NCBI RefSeq assembly: GCF_002101885.1
Contig: NZ_LQPS01000046.1
Coordinates: 1-64,000, forward strand
Length of the DNA stretch: 64,000 bases
Source: Mycolicibacter senuensis
Lineage (GTDB): Bacteria; Actinomycetota; Actinomycetes; Mycobacteriales; Mycobacteriaceae
Direction: 5' to 3'
Under the pieces are notes generated by a model. That model ran no database searches. It was not told the DNA's origin and saw only the letters and a list, made by a program, of their open reading frames with translations. Positions 9,164 to 16,202 of this stretch are shown here, piece after piece (the stretch's first letter is position 1; each line of letters opens with the position of its first letter). Made by a program: the position numbers and the translations under genes.

Positions 9164-9882
9164 CGGTTGTTGCGCTGCTGCTGCAGCGCGTCCGCGGCCG
9201 CCCAGTGCTCATCGGAGACCCAGAGCCGGGCAAAAGCCGCCACCGCCTCTTCCGCCGACGCGCCGGCCAGCACCCGTTTGATCTCCCCGGCTGAACGGTT
9301 GGCCAGCGACCGCGCCAGCCCGCGCCATTCGGCCTCGAACGATTCCCGCGGCACCACCCGGTTCACCAGCCCGATCCGTTCGGCCGCGGGGGCGTCGAGC
9401 ATGGTTCCGGTGCCGGCCAGCAGCAGTGCCTGGCTGTGCCCGACCAGGGCCGCCAGCCGCTCGGCGCCGCCCCAGGCCGGCATGATCGCCAGCGACACCT
9501 GGTTGAACGCGATCTTGACGTCGGCGGCGGCGATCCGGATGTCGGCGGCCACGGCGACCTCGGCGCCGCCGCCGAGCGCGTGGCCGTTCAGTGCGGCGAT
9601 CACCGGCGCGGGGAAAGCGGCGATCCGGTCGCACAGCAACCGCATCCGCCAGGCCATGGCCTGCGCGTCCTCCTCGGTGCGGATGGCGGCGAGCTGCTTG
9701 AGGTCGCCGCCGGAGACGAAGGCCCGGTCACCGCCGCCGGTGATGACCAGCGCCCGTGCCGCGGCTACCGCGTCGAGGGCACGACTGAGCTGATCCATCG
9801 TCTCCGGCGCGATCGCATTGCGCGCTTGGGGACGGTCGATCGTGATGACCGCCAGCCCTTCATCCAGCTCGACATCAACCAT
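9160..9882 (-). CDS. Enoyl-CoA hydratase/isomerase family protein
   Basis: 240 aa. The crotonase blocks are AVITIDRPQARNAI, oxyanion FVSGGDLKQL, and NGHALGGGAEVAVAADI with the first catalytic Glu present. The second Glu position reads FNQVSL, so Gln or Asn stands in. The ATG at 9882 is chosen because coding-like sequence begins there; open frame further upstream is antisense to the FadD. It is divergent from the FadD with a 57-nt gap that carries ATTCTC/GAGAAT half-sites, and its end overlaps the TetR end. Confidence 0.9.
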   Translation of the reverse strand: MVDVELDEGLAVITIDRPQARNAIAPETMDQLSRALDAVAAARALVITGGGDRAFVSGGDLKQLAAIRTEEDAQAMAWRMRLLCDRIAAFPAPVIAALNGHALGGGAEVAVAADIRIAAADVKIAFNQVSLAIMPAWGGAERLAALVGHSQALLLAGTGTMLDAPAAERIGLVNRVVPRESFEAEWRGLARSLANRSAGEIKRVLAGASAEEAVAAFARLWVSDEHWAAADALQQQRNNR

Positions 9883-9905
9883 GACTCTCCAATGAGGATA
9901 TTGGC

Positions 9906-9924
9906 ATTCTCGGATCAGGAGAAT
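9906..9924. promoter_or_regulatory. Imperfect operator candidate with ATTCTC/GAGAAT half-sites
   Basis: In the 57-nt divergent gap between the crotonase and the FadD, ATTCTC (9906-9911) and GAGAAT (9919-9924) form an inverted repeat with a 7-nt spacer. The same half-sites, in the opposite order, form the perfect palindrome at 11511-11529, so one regulator may touch both. A weak site, supported only by this similarity. Confidence 0.4.
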
Positions 9925-9939
9925 AACATCGCAGGGGAC

Positions 9940-11514
9940 ATGCGAAAGATTCCCGACGATCTGGTACGTCACTACGAAGCCAACGGGTGGTGGACCCACG
10001 AGACCCTCGGGGACCTGCTCGGTCAAGGTCTGTCCCGCGGAGCCGGCAACCACTTCGAGGTGCACTCGGCGGTACGTCCGTGGGTCGGCACCTTCGGCGA
10101 GGTGGAGCTGACCGCCCGCCGGCTGGCAGCCGGGCTGCGGGCCCGCGGCGTCGGGCCCGGCGATGTCGTGGCGTTCCAGCTGCCCAACTGGATGGAGGCC
10201 GCCGCGACCTTCTGGGCGGCGGCGTTCCTGGGGGCGGTCGTGGTGCCGGTAGTGCACTTCTACGGGCCCAAGGAGTTGGGCTACATCCTGACCGCCAGCA
10301 AGCCCCGGGTGTTCATCACCGCCGAGAAGTTCGGGCGGATGATGTTCGTGCCCGAACTCGCCGCAGACGTGCCGATTGTCGGGGTGGTGGGCGGGAAGTC
10401 GGCGAGCGTGGTGGGCCAGGACTTCGACGAGTTGCTCGCTGACGAGCCGATGGCCGGGATCCTGACCACCGACCCCGGCGCACCGGCGCTCATCGCGTTC
10501 ACCTCCGGCACCACCCGGGACCCCAAGGGCGTCATACACAGTCACCGGACCCTGTGCTTCGAGACGCGCCAGTTGCTCGACAACTACCCCAAGGATCGCG
10601 GCCGGCAACTGACCGCGACCCCGGTCGGGCACTTCATCGGGATGCTCGGCGCCTTCCTGATCCCGGTGCTGGAGAGTGCGCCGATCGACCTCGCCGACAC
10701 CTGGGATCCCGGCCAGGTGCTCGAGCTGATGACCACCCAGGGGGTGTCGATCGGCGGGGGGCCGCCGTATTTCGTCACCAGCCTGCTCGACCATCCGGGT
10801 TTCGCCGCCGAGCATCTCCAGCACATCCCCAATGTCGGGCTCGGCGGGGCGACGGTGCCCGCGGCGGTCACCCGCCGGCTGGCCGACCTCGGCATCTACG
10901 TCTATCGCTCCTACGGCAGCACCGAGCACCCGTCGATCACCGGCTCGACCTCCAGCGCCCCGGAGGACAAGCGGCTGTTCACCGACGGTGACGCGCGGCC
11001 CGGCGTGGAGATCCGGCTGGCCCCCGACGGCGAGATATTGAGCCGGGGCCCCGACCTGTGCCTGGGCTACACCGACGATGCCCTGACCGAGGCGGCGTTC
11101 GACGCCGACGGCTGGTACCACACCGGCGACGTCGGCGTGCTGGACGCCGAGGGGTATCTGACCATCACCGACCGCAAGGCCGATGTGATCATCCGCGGCG
11201 GCGAGAACATCAGCGCCGTGGAGGTCGAAGAGGTGTTGTTGGCGATGCCGGCCGTCGCCGAGGCGGTGGTGGTCGCGGCGCCCGACGCGCGACTCGGGGA
11301 GCGGGCGGCCGCGGTTGTCCGGCTCAAGCCGGGGTGCGCGTCGCCGACGATGCCGGAACTGCGGGCCCACTTCGAGCGGATGGGCGTGGCGCGGCAGAAG
11401 TGGCCGGAGGAACTGCGCGTGGTCGATGACTTCCCGCGCACCGCCAGCGGCAAGGTGCAGAAGTATCGGGTTCGCCAGGACCTTACGAGCGAGGTTGCAC
11501 CGACACGATTGTGA
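9940..11514 (+). CDS. AMP-forming acyl-CoA synthetase (FadD-type)
   Basis: 524 aa, ANL superfamily. The ATP/AMP motif is FTSGTTRDPKGVIHSH, where Arg-Asp replaces the usual Gly-x after GTT. Further motifs are YRSYGSTEHP, the hinge and ATP motif GWYHTGDVGVLD, IIRGGENISAVEVEE, and the C-terminal catalytic Lys in RTASGKVQKY. It would activate a carboxylic acid as acyl-AMP and then CoA thioester. The ATG at 9940 follows CAGGGGAC. Its stop lies inside the palindrome at 11511-11529. The amidohydrolase follows 35 nt downstream. Confidence 0.93.
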   Translation: MRKIPDDLVRHYEANGWWTHETLGDLLGQGLSRGAGNHFEVHSAVRPWVGTFGEVELTARRLAAGLRARGVGPGDVVAFQLPNWMEAAATFWAAAFLGAVVVPVVHFYGPKELGYILTASKPRVFITAEKFGRMMFVPELAADVPIVGVVGGKSASVVGQDFDELLADEPMAGILTTDPGAPALIAFTSGTTRDPKGVIHSHRTLCFETRQLLDNYPKDRGRQLTATPVGHFIGMLGAFLIPVLESAPIDLADTWDPGQVLELMTTQGVSIGGGPPYFVTSLLDHPGFAAEHLQHIPNVGLGGATVPAAVTRRLADLGIYVYRSYGSTEHPSITGSTSSAPEDKRLFTDGDARPGVEIRLAPDGEILSRGPDLCLGYTDDALTEAAFDADGWYHTGDVGVLDAEGYLTITDRKADVIIRGGENISAVEVEEVLLAMPAVAEAVVVAAPDARLGERAAAVVRLKPGCASPTMPELRAHFERMGVARQKWPEELRVVDDFPRTASGKVQKYRVRQDLTSEVAPTRL

Positions 11515-11529
11515 GAATATGATTCTCAC
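11511..11529. promoter_or_regulatory. Perfect palindrome, probable operator
   Basis: GTGAGAAT and ATTCTCAC (8-bp arms) flank a 3-nt spacer. The site overlaps the stop codon of the upstream FadD and lies about 20 nt before the amidohydrolase start, where an AAAAGGAG site follows. Length and symmetry fit a TetR-type operator rather than a terminator, since the arms are AT-rich and no T-run follows. The nearest TetR genes are at 8510 and 14475. Confidence 0.65.
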
Positions 11530-11549
11530 GAGCCGAAAAGGAGCATTTC

Positions 11550-12740
11550 ATGGGTCAACTGTCACATCGCGTCGAGATCCCGTTCCCGTTGTTCGACGCC
11601 GACAACCACCTCTATGAGCCGCCTGAGGCGCTGACCAAGTACTTGCCCAAGGAGTACAAGGACATCGTCCAGTACGTGGAGATCAACGGGCGTACCAAGA
11701 TTGCGATCGACGGCCACATCAGCAACTACATCCCGAATCCGACCTTCTCGCACGTCGCCAAGCCGGGCGCCTGGGAGGAGTACTTCAAGTTCGGTAACCC
11801 CGACGGCAAGAGCAAGCGTGAACTGTTCGGGGAGCCGATGAAGTCGATCCCGGCGTTCTTCGAGCCGGCTCCGCGCCTGGCACTGATGGACGAACTGGGC
11901 GTCGACCGTTCGCTGATGTTCCCGACGCTGGCGAGCCTGATCGAGGAGCGGCTGCGCGATAACCCGGTCGCGATCCACGTCATCATCCACTCGCTCAACC
12001 AGTGGCTGGACGAGGTGTGGGGGTTCAACTACAAGAACCGCATCTTCACCACGCCGGTGATCACCTTGCCGATCGTCGAGAAGGCGATCGAGGAGCTCGA
12101 GTGGTGTGTCAAGCGCGGTGCCCGCGCCATCTTGATCCGGCCGGCGCCGGTCCCCGGCTTCCGCGGCCCGCGGTCGTTCGCGCTGCCCGAGTTCGACCCG
12201 TTCTGGGAGCGTTGCGTGCACCATGACGTGTTCGTCGGCATGCACTCCAGCGACAGCGGCTACGCGCGCTACACGTCGGAGTGGGACGGCACGGTACAGG
12301 AGATGCTGCCCTTCCAGACCAATGCGATGAACATTCTGAACGAATGGCGCCCGATCCAGGATGCGGTGGGCTCCTGGGTGATCCACGGTGCGCTGTTCCG
12401 CCACCCGAAGCTCAAGGTGGGCATCGTGGAGGCCGGTTCGAAGTGGATGTTCCCGCTGCTGGACTCCATGACCGAGGTGTACAAGAAGGCGCCGGAGGCC
12501 TTCCTGGGCAACCCGATGGAGGAGATCAAGAACCGCATCTACGTCAGCCCGTTCTACGAAGAGGGCATCGACGATCTGATCAACCTGATCGGTGTGGAGC
12601 AGGTGCTCTACGGTTCCGACTGGCCGCACCCGGAGGGCCTGGCCGAGCCGACCCACTACGTGACGGCGCTGTCGCACCTCTCCGTCGAGGACCAGGCCAA
12701 GATCATGGGCGGTAACCTCGGTCGGCTCGTCACCGTTTAG
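11550..12740 (+). CDS. Amidohydrolase_2 family metal-dependent hydrolase/decarboxylase
   Basis: 396 aa TIM-barrel protein of the ACMSD-like Amidohydrolase_2 group. The N-terminal metal motif is FDADNHLYEPPEAL. Mid-barrel His residues appear at HSSDSGY, and the final metal Asp lies in YGSDWPHPEG near residue 355. Members hydrolyse or decarboxylate aromatic or ring-derived acids using Zn or a similar metal. Here the context of CoA ligases and P450s suggests catabolism of a ring compound. ATG at 11550 with AAAAGGAG. The FadD3-like ligase starts 2 nt after its stop. Closely similar proteins occur at 43202 and 61113. Confidence 0.9.
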   Translation: MGQLSHRVEIPFPLFDADNHLYEPPEALTKYLPKEYKDIVQYVEINGRTKIAIDGHISNYIPNPTFSHVAKPGAWEEYFKFGNPDGKSKRELFGEPMKSIPAFFEPAPRLALMDELGVDRSLMFPTLASLIEERLRDNPVAIHVIIHSLNQWLDEVWGFNYKNRIFTTPVITLPIVEKAIEELEWCVKRGARAILIRPAPVPGFRGPRSFALPEFDPFWERCVHHDVFVGMHSSDSGYARYTSEWDGTVQEMLPFQTNAMNILNEWRPIQDAVGSWVIHGALFRHPKLKVGIVEAGSKWMFPLLDSMTEVYKKAPEAFLGNPMEEIKNRIYVSPFYEEGIDDLINLIGVEQVLYGSDWPHPEGLAEPTHYVTALSHLSVEDQAKIMGGNLGRLVTV

Positions 12741-12742
12741 CG

Positions 12743-14200
12743 GTGCCCCGCTGGCAGACCATTCCCGAGATGGTCTTGAGTGTCGGCGATCGCTTCGGGG
12801 ATGCCGAAGCGATCGCCGATGGCCCGGTGCGGCTGAGCTTTTCCCAGTTGGCCGACCGGGTGCGCTGTGCGGCGGGGGCGTTCGCCGCGGCGGGGGTCGC
12901 CAAGGGGGACCGGGTGGCCATCTGGGCGCCCAACTCCGCGGAATGGATCATCGCCGCGTTCGGGCTGCTGACCGCCGGCGGAGTGCTCGTTCCGGTCAGC
13001 ACCCGCTTCAAGACGGCGGAGGCCGACGACATCATCCGCCGTAGCGGCGCCAAGCTGGTCTTGGTCGAAAAGGGTTTCCTGGGGCTGGATTTCGTCGCCC
13101 CGCCCGGCGTCCCGGTGATCGACCTGAAATCGGACTTCCTGGCGTCGGGTGCGCCGTTGCAGCGTGCGGTCGACGGTGGCGACATCGCCGACATCATCTT
13201 CACCTCGGGCACCACCGGCCGGCCCAAAGGCGTGATGATGAGCCATCAGCAGAATCTGCGGCTCTATGCCGAGTGGTGCGACTTGGCCGACTTGCGCGAG
13301 GGTGACCGCTACCTGATGGTCAACCCGTTCTTCCACACCTTCGGTTACAAGGCGGGCTGTATCGCCGCCTGCATCCGGGGCGCCACCATGATCCCGGTCC
13401 GGGTTTTCGACGTCGACGTGGTGGCCGAACTCATTGAGACCGAACGCATCACGATGCTGCCAGGTCCGCCGACGCTGTATCAGTCACTGTTGGACGCACC
13501 GTCCGGGCGTGATCTGTCGTCGTTGCGCGCCGCGGTCACCGGCGCCGCCGACATCCCGGTGGACCTGATCCGCCGGATCCGCAGCGAACTGCCGTTCCAG
13601 TCGATCATGACCGGGTACGGGTTGACCGAGGCCGGCACGGTGACCGCTTCGCGCCGCGGCGACTCATTCGAGGACATCGCCACCACCGCGGGGCAGGCCT
13701 GCGAGGACATCGAGATCCGCATAGCCGGCGACGCCGAAGCCGGCGAGGTTCTGGTGCGCGGCTACAACGTGATGGCCGGCTACCTCGATGACCCGGCGGC
13801 GACCGCCGAGGCGATCGACGAGCAGGGCTGGCTGCACACCGGAGACATCGGGACGATCGACGACGCCGGTCGGCTGCGGATCGTGGGGCGGATGAAGGAC
13901 ATGTTCATCGTCGGCGGCTTCAACGCCTACCCCGCCGAGATCGAGGGCTTCCTGCTGGAGCATCCGGCTGTCGCGCAGGCCGCGGTGATCGGCGTGCCCG
14001 ACGAGCGGCTCGGCCAGGTGGGCACGGCGTTCGTGGTGAAGCGGGCGCCCCAGCTCTCCGAATCGGAGCTGATCGCCTGGAGCCGAGACCGGATGGCAGG
14101 CTTCAAGGTTCCGCGTTCGGTGCGCTTCGTGGACCGGTTGCCGCTGAACGCCACCGGCAAGGTGGACAAGGGACAACTGGAGACCCAGGCCGGGGCGTGA
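12743..14200 (+). CDS. FadD3-like AMP-forming acyl-CoA synthetase
   Basis: 485 aa ANL enzyme. Motifs are FTSGTTGRPKGVMMSH, NPFFHTFGYKAG, TGYGLTEAGT, GWLHTGDIGTIDDAG, IVGGFNAYPAEIE and the catalytic Lys in LNATGKVDKG. The overall pattern, especially the FFHxFGYKAG, LPGPPTxYQSLLD and VGxFNxYPAEVE blocks, strongly resembles mycobacterial FadD3, which activates the HIP propionate side chain of the steroid CD-rings. FadD3 identity is not certain here, because the other CD-ring genes (ipdAB, kstR2) are absent. GTG start. It ends 6 nt before the ferredoxin-like gene. Confidence 0.9.
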   Translation: MPRWQTIPEMVLSVGDRFGDAEAIADGPVRLSFSQLADRVRCAAGAFAAAGVAKGDRVAIWAPNSAEWIIAAFGLLTAGGVLVPVSTRFKTAEADDIIRRSGAKLVLVEKGFLGLDFVAPPGVPVIDLKSDFLASGAPLQRAVDGGDIADIIFTSGTTGRPKGVMMSHQQNLRLYAEWCDLADLREGDRYLMVNPFFHTFGYKAGCIAACIRGATMIPVRVFDVDVVAELIETERITMLPGPPTLYQSLLDAPSGRDLSSLRAAVTGAADIPVDLIRRIRSELPFQSIMTGYGLTEAGTVTASRRGDSFEDIATTAGQACEDIEIRIAGDAEAGEVLVRGYNVMAGYLDDPAATAEAIDEQGWLHTGDIGTIDDAGRLRIVGRMKDMFIVGGFNAYPAEIEGFLLEHPAVAQAAVIGVPDERLGQVGTAFVVKRAPQLSESELIAWSRDRMAGFKVPRSVRFVDRLPLNATGKVDKGQLETQAGA

Positions 14201-14206
14201 GGCGTC

Positions 14207-14389
14207 GTGTACGTCTGCCTGTGCGCCGGGGTGACAAGCCAGCAGGTGATCGATGCCGTGGCCGCCGGTGCGTCGAGCACCAGACAGGTCGGTGAACGCA
14301 CCGGGGCAGGAACGGTGTGCGGGCGCTGTAAGAACAACATCCGGGCCCTGATAGCGGCGGCTCGAACCGGGTCACAGTCACTGACGTAA
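14207..14389 (+). CDS. BFD-type (bacterioferritin-associated ferredoxin-like) [2Fe-2S] protein
   Basis: 60 aa. Four Cys are in the BFD arrangement: CLC near the N-terminus (Cys 4 and 6) and CGRC at about 38-41. The helix VTSQQVIDAVAAGASSTRQV and the TGAGTVCGRC turn are typical. The family binds [2Fe-2S] and usually helps iron release from bacterioferritin or forms a domain of reductases. Here it follows a FadD3-like ligase by 6 nt with no bacterioferritin in sight, so an electron-transfer role in this pathway is possible. GTG start at 14207; a 6-bp hairpin follows. Confidence 0.85.
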   Translation: MYVCLCAGVTSQQVIDAVAAGASSTRQVGERTGAGTVCGRCKNNIRALIAAARTGSQSLT

Positions 14390-14400
14390 GTCATCCTTTC

Positions 14401-14416
14401 CGGCGCGGCAGCGCCG
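14401..14416. terminator. GC-rich hairpin after the BFD-like gene
   Basis: CGGCGC and GCGCCG form a perfect 6-bp stem with a GGCA loop, 11 nt after the stop codon. There is no T-run, as is common for mycobacterial stem-only terminators. The short stem makes this tentative. Confidence 0.35.
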
Positions 14417-14429
14417 ACGCGGTACTGTC

Positions 14430-14448
14430 GTGACCGGCGAATGGTCAC
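14430..14448. promoter_or_regulatory. Inverted repeat upstream of a TetR gene
   Basis: GTGACC (14430-14435) and GGTCAC (14443-14448) with a 7-nt spacer lie 27 nt before the TetR start at 14475. The position fits autoregulation. It does not resemble the TGACT-type sites downstream of this TetR. Confidence 0.4.
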
Positions 14449-14474
14449 AACGCAGTAGGCAGAGGGATCCGGGC

Positions 14475-15086
14475 ATGGCCGTGGCGGACAAGTCAGAGAA
14501 GATGACGGCGCGCGAAGCCAAGCGCCTGCAGACGCGCGAGCGCCTGCTGGGTGCGGCGACGGCCGAGTTCAAGCGGACCGGGATGGCGCAGGCCGACGTC
14601 GGCGCCATCGTGGCCGCCGCCGGCGTCGCGCACGGCACGTTCTTCTTCCACTTCCCCACCAAGGAACATGTGCTGCTGGAGCTCGAGAAGCGTGAAGAGG
14701 ACCGGATGGCAAAGCAGTTCGGCCGGTACCTGGACAAGGGGCATGACCTGGAATCCGCCCTGACCGAGGCGGTGCGACTGGTATTGGGGCTGGAACGCCG
14801 CCTCGGCGAGCTGTTGTTCAAGGATTTCCTGGCGCTGCACTTCTCCCAGACCCGCCCGGCCGCCGAGGACGGTAGTGATCACTCACTGGTCCTGCTGTTG
14901 GGCAAGCGCATTGAGCAGGCCCAGGCCGAGGGGGAGGTGGATCCGGAGGTCCGGCCGATCAACAGTGCGGTGTTCTTCTTGCTCGGCCTCTACGCGCTGG
15001 CGATCACCACCAAGGATCCGATGCGTCACGAGTTGCTCGAAGATTTGGTGAAACGCACCATGCACAGCGTGGCCGTGATCGCCTGA
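14475..15086 (+). CDS. TetR/AcrR-family transcriptional regulator
   Basis: 203 aa. The N-terminal HTH covers roughly residues 12-58, with RERLLGAATAEFKRTGMAQA and the recognition helix in AAAGVAHGTFFFHFPTKEHV. The C-terminal ligand domain is helical. The ATG at 14475 is preceded by AGAGGGA. It lies 45 nt upstream of the membrane cluster, whose two promoters share the element TGACT-N2-AGTCAGTCA, so it is the best candidate for that cluster's regulator. Confidence 0.92.
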   Translation: MAVADKSEKMTAREAKRLQTRERLLGAATAEFKRTGMAQADVGAIVAAAGVAHGTFFFHFPTKEHVLLELEKREEDRMAKQFGRYLDKGHDLESALTEAVRLVLGLERRLGELLFKDFLALHFSQTRPAAEDGSDHSLVLLLGKRIEQAQAEGEVDPEVRPINSAVFFLLGLYALAITTKDPMRHELLEDLVKRTMHSVAVIA

Positions 15087-15113
15087 TCAATCCTTGTCGG
15101 CAGCGCCATTGAA

Positions 15114-15129
15114 TGACTAGAGTCAGTCA
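15114..15129. promoter_or_regulatory. TGACT-N2-AGTCAGTCA operator, copy 1
   Basis: A dyad TGACT-AG-AGTCA extended by GTCA ends 2 nt before the ATG of the first six-span membrane protein. The same 16-nt pattern recurs at 15865-15880. No Shine-Dalgarno fits between it and the ATG, so the mRNA may be leaderless and the operator may overlap the core promoter. Confidence 0.65.
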
Positions 15130-15131
15130 AC

Positions 15132-15809
15132 ATGCCTGGTGCACTGTCGGTTGAAGAGCATATGGAAGCGTCGCGCCTTGCCCAGCGTCAGGCGGACAAA
15201 TGGCTGATCAGCGGAAGCATCCTGATAGGAACTGCGGCACTGGGTATTTTCGGCCTGCCGTTGTTCCTCCGGGGAGTGTGGCTGCTACGGCGGGCGCAGC
15301 GGAACGGAATGTCGGTGCGGCCGATGCTGGTGACCCTGCTGGGATACCTGGTCATCGTCGATTCGGCGATCAACACCGTGGGGTGGGCCCTCGACCTGAT
15401 CGGTAGTCACAGCCTGCTGGCGCGTGTGCTGCTCAGCGGCTGGGGCTACATGTTCGACGCCGGATACTTCTGGCATTTCAACGAACTCTGGGTCGGCGGT
15501 GCTGCCGGGCCCGGCGAAAAGGCCATGGAAGCGGGCATGATTCTCACCGTGTTCACCATGCGGATCGCGGCCGGGATCGGGTTCCTGCAGATGAAGCGCT
15601 GGGGTCACCAGTGGATGGTCGTCACCTGCTGGATGGGCGTGGTGATCTGGGTGTTGTACGTCTTCAACATGACGATGTTCGCCGACGTGCGGTTCGCCGG
15701 GGTGATCTTCCCGGTCGTGGGCTGGTGGCTCTACGACATCTTCTACATCACCCCCTTCCTTGCGATCCCCTATCTGCACACGGTGAACCGCGAGATCTTC
15801 ACCGACTGA
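15132..15809 (+). CDS. Polytopic membrane protein of unknown function, paralogue A
   Basis: 225 aa, not recognised. Hydrophobic segments lie at about 24-50, 63-90, 97-118, 133-153, 160-183 and 188-213, giving about six membrane spans. A striking FDAGYFWHFNELWVGGAAGP block (about 108-127) holds D109, H115 and E118; GHQW, D202, H216 and E221 are further potential metal-binding residues. The C-terminal 40 residues, ending HTVNREIFTD, are nearly identical to the paralogue at 18682. The ATG lies directly behind an operator with no Shine-Dalgarno. The neighbouring NorQ/NorD-like pair suggests a subunit of a membrane complex that needs AAA+ activation; a metalloenzyme is an inference only. Confidence 0.85.
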   Translation: MPGALSVEEHMEASRLAQRQADKWLISGSILIGTAALGIFGLPLFLRGVWLLRRAQRNGMSVRPMLVTLLGYLVIVDSAINTVGWALDLIGSHSLLARVLLSGWGYMFDAGYFWHFNELWVGGAAGPGEKAMEAGMILTVFTMRIAAGIGFLQMKRWGHQWMVVTCWMGVVIWVLYVFNMTMFADVRFAGVIFPVVGWWLYDIFYITPFLAIPYLHTVNREIFTD

Positions 15810-15862
15810 AGACCCCGCGCCGCGGTTTTCCGGCTCCGGTCGCCTTCCCCAGTGTCCGTTCT

Positions 15863-15882
15863 ATTGACTAAAGTCAGTCAAT
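15863..15882. promoter_or_regulatory. TGACT-N2-AGTCAGTCA operator, copy 2
   Basis: TGACT-AA-AGTCA-GTCA spans 15865-15880 and is embedded in a longer inverted repeat ATTGACT (15863-15869)/AGTCAAT (15876-15882). It lies in the roughly 255-nt gap that precedes the microprotein, vWA and AAA+ genes. The rest of that gap (15883-16055) has no convincing gene. Confidence 0.65.
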
Positions 15883-16064
15883 TGGTTAGAAACAGTGCAC
15901 CATGACTCCACAGCTGCGCCAGCTCCGGCGCGACACCCGCCGACGCCAGAGGCGGGTCGCCGCGGTCTCCGGGCGGTGTCACGGTGGCGAACGAAACAGC
16001 ATGCGCAACACGCTGTCCCCCGCCGCGGCGCGCGGCCTGAACCCGTCAACAAGGAGGTCCGACC

Positions 16065-16169
16065 ATGGACTACGTCTGGGAGATTCTGCGTTACGTCGCG
16101 GCATGGGGCGGTACCGGTCTGGTCATCTGGTTCTGGTACTGGATGTTCTCCAACATCGGCACGTTCTGA
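16065..16169 (+). CDS. 34-aa single-span membrane microprotein
   Basis: The small ORF has an excellent AAGGAGGT ribosome site 8 nt before its ATG. The product is 34 aa and rich in Trp and other aromatics, with one hydrophobic span (about residues 9-28, including GGTGLVIWFWYWMF). It ends 33 nt before the vWA gene. The strong ribosome site, position in the unit and membrane character support a real gene. It may be a small subunit or stabiliser of the complex formed by the six-span proteins. No family recognised. Confidence 0.7.
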   Translation: MDYVWEILRYVAAWGGTGLVIWFWYWMFSNIGTF

Positions 16170-16202
16170 GCCCGGCGCACGTCCGCTCGGGAGCGACGGT
16201 TC

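Noticed and set aside
9883..11529. N-terminal extension of the minus-strand crotonase
   Set aside because: The frame stays open to 11529 but is antisense to the FadD; the crotonase domain starts at the ATG at 9882.
12743..14200. Calling the ligase fadD3 and the region the KstR2 regulon
   Set aside because: No ipdAB, fadE30 or kstR2 neighbours and no KstR2-type operator was seen, so only FadD3-like is stated.
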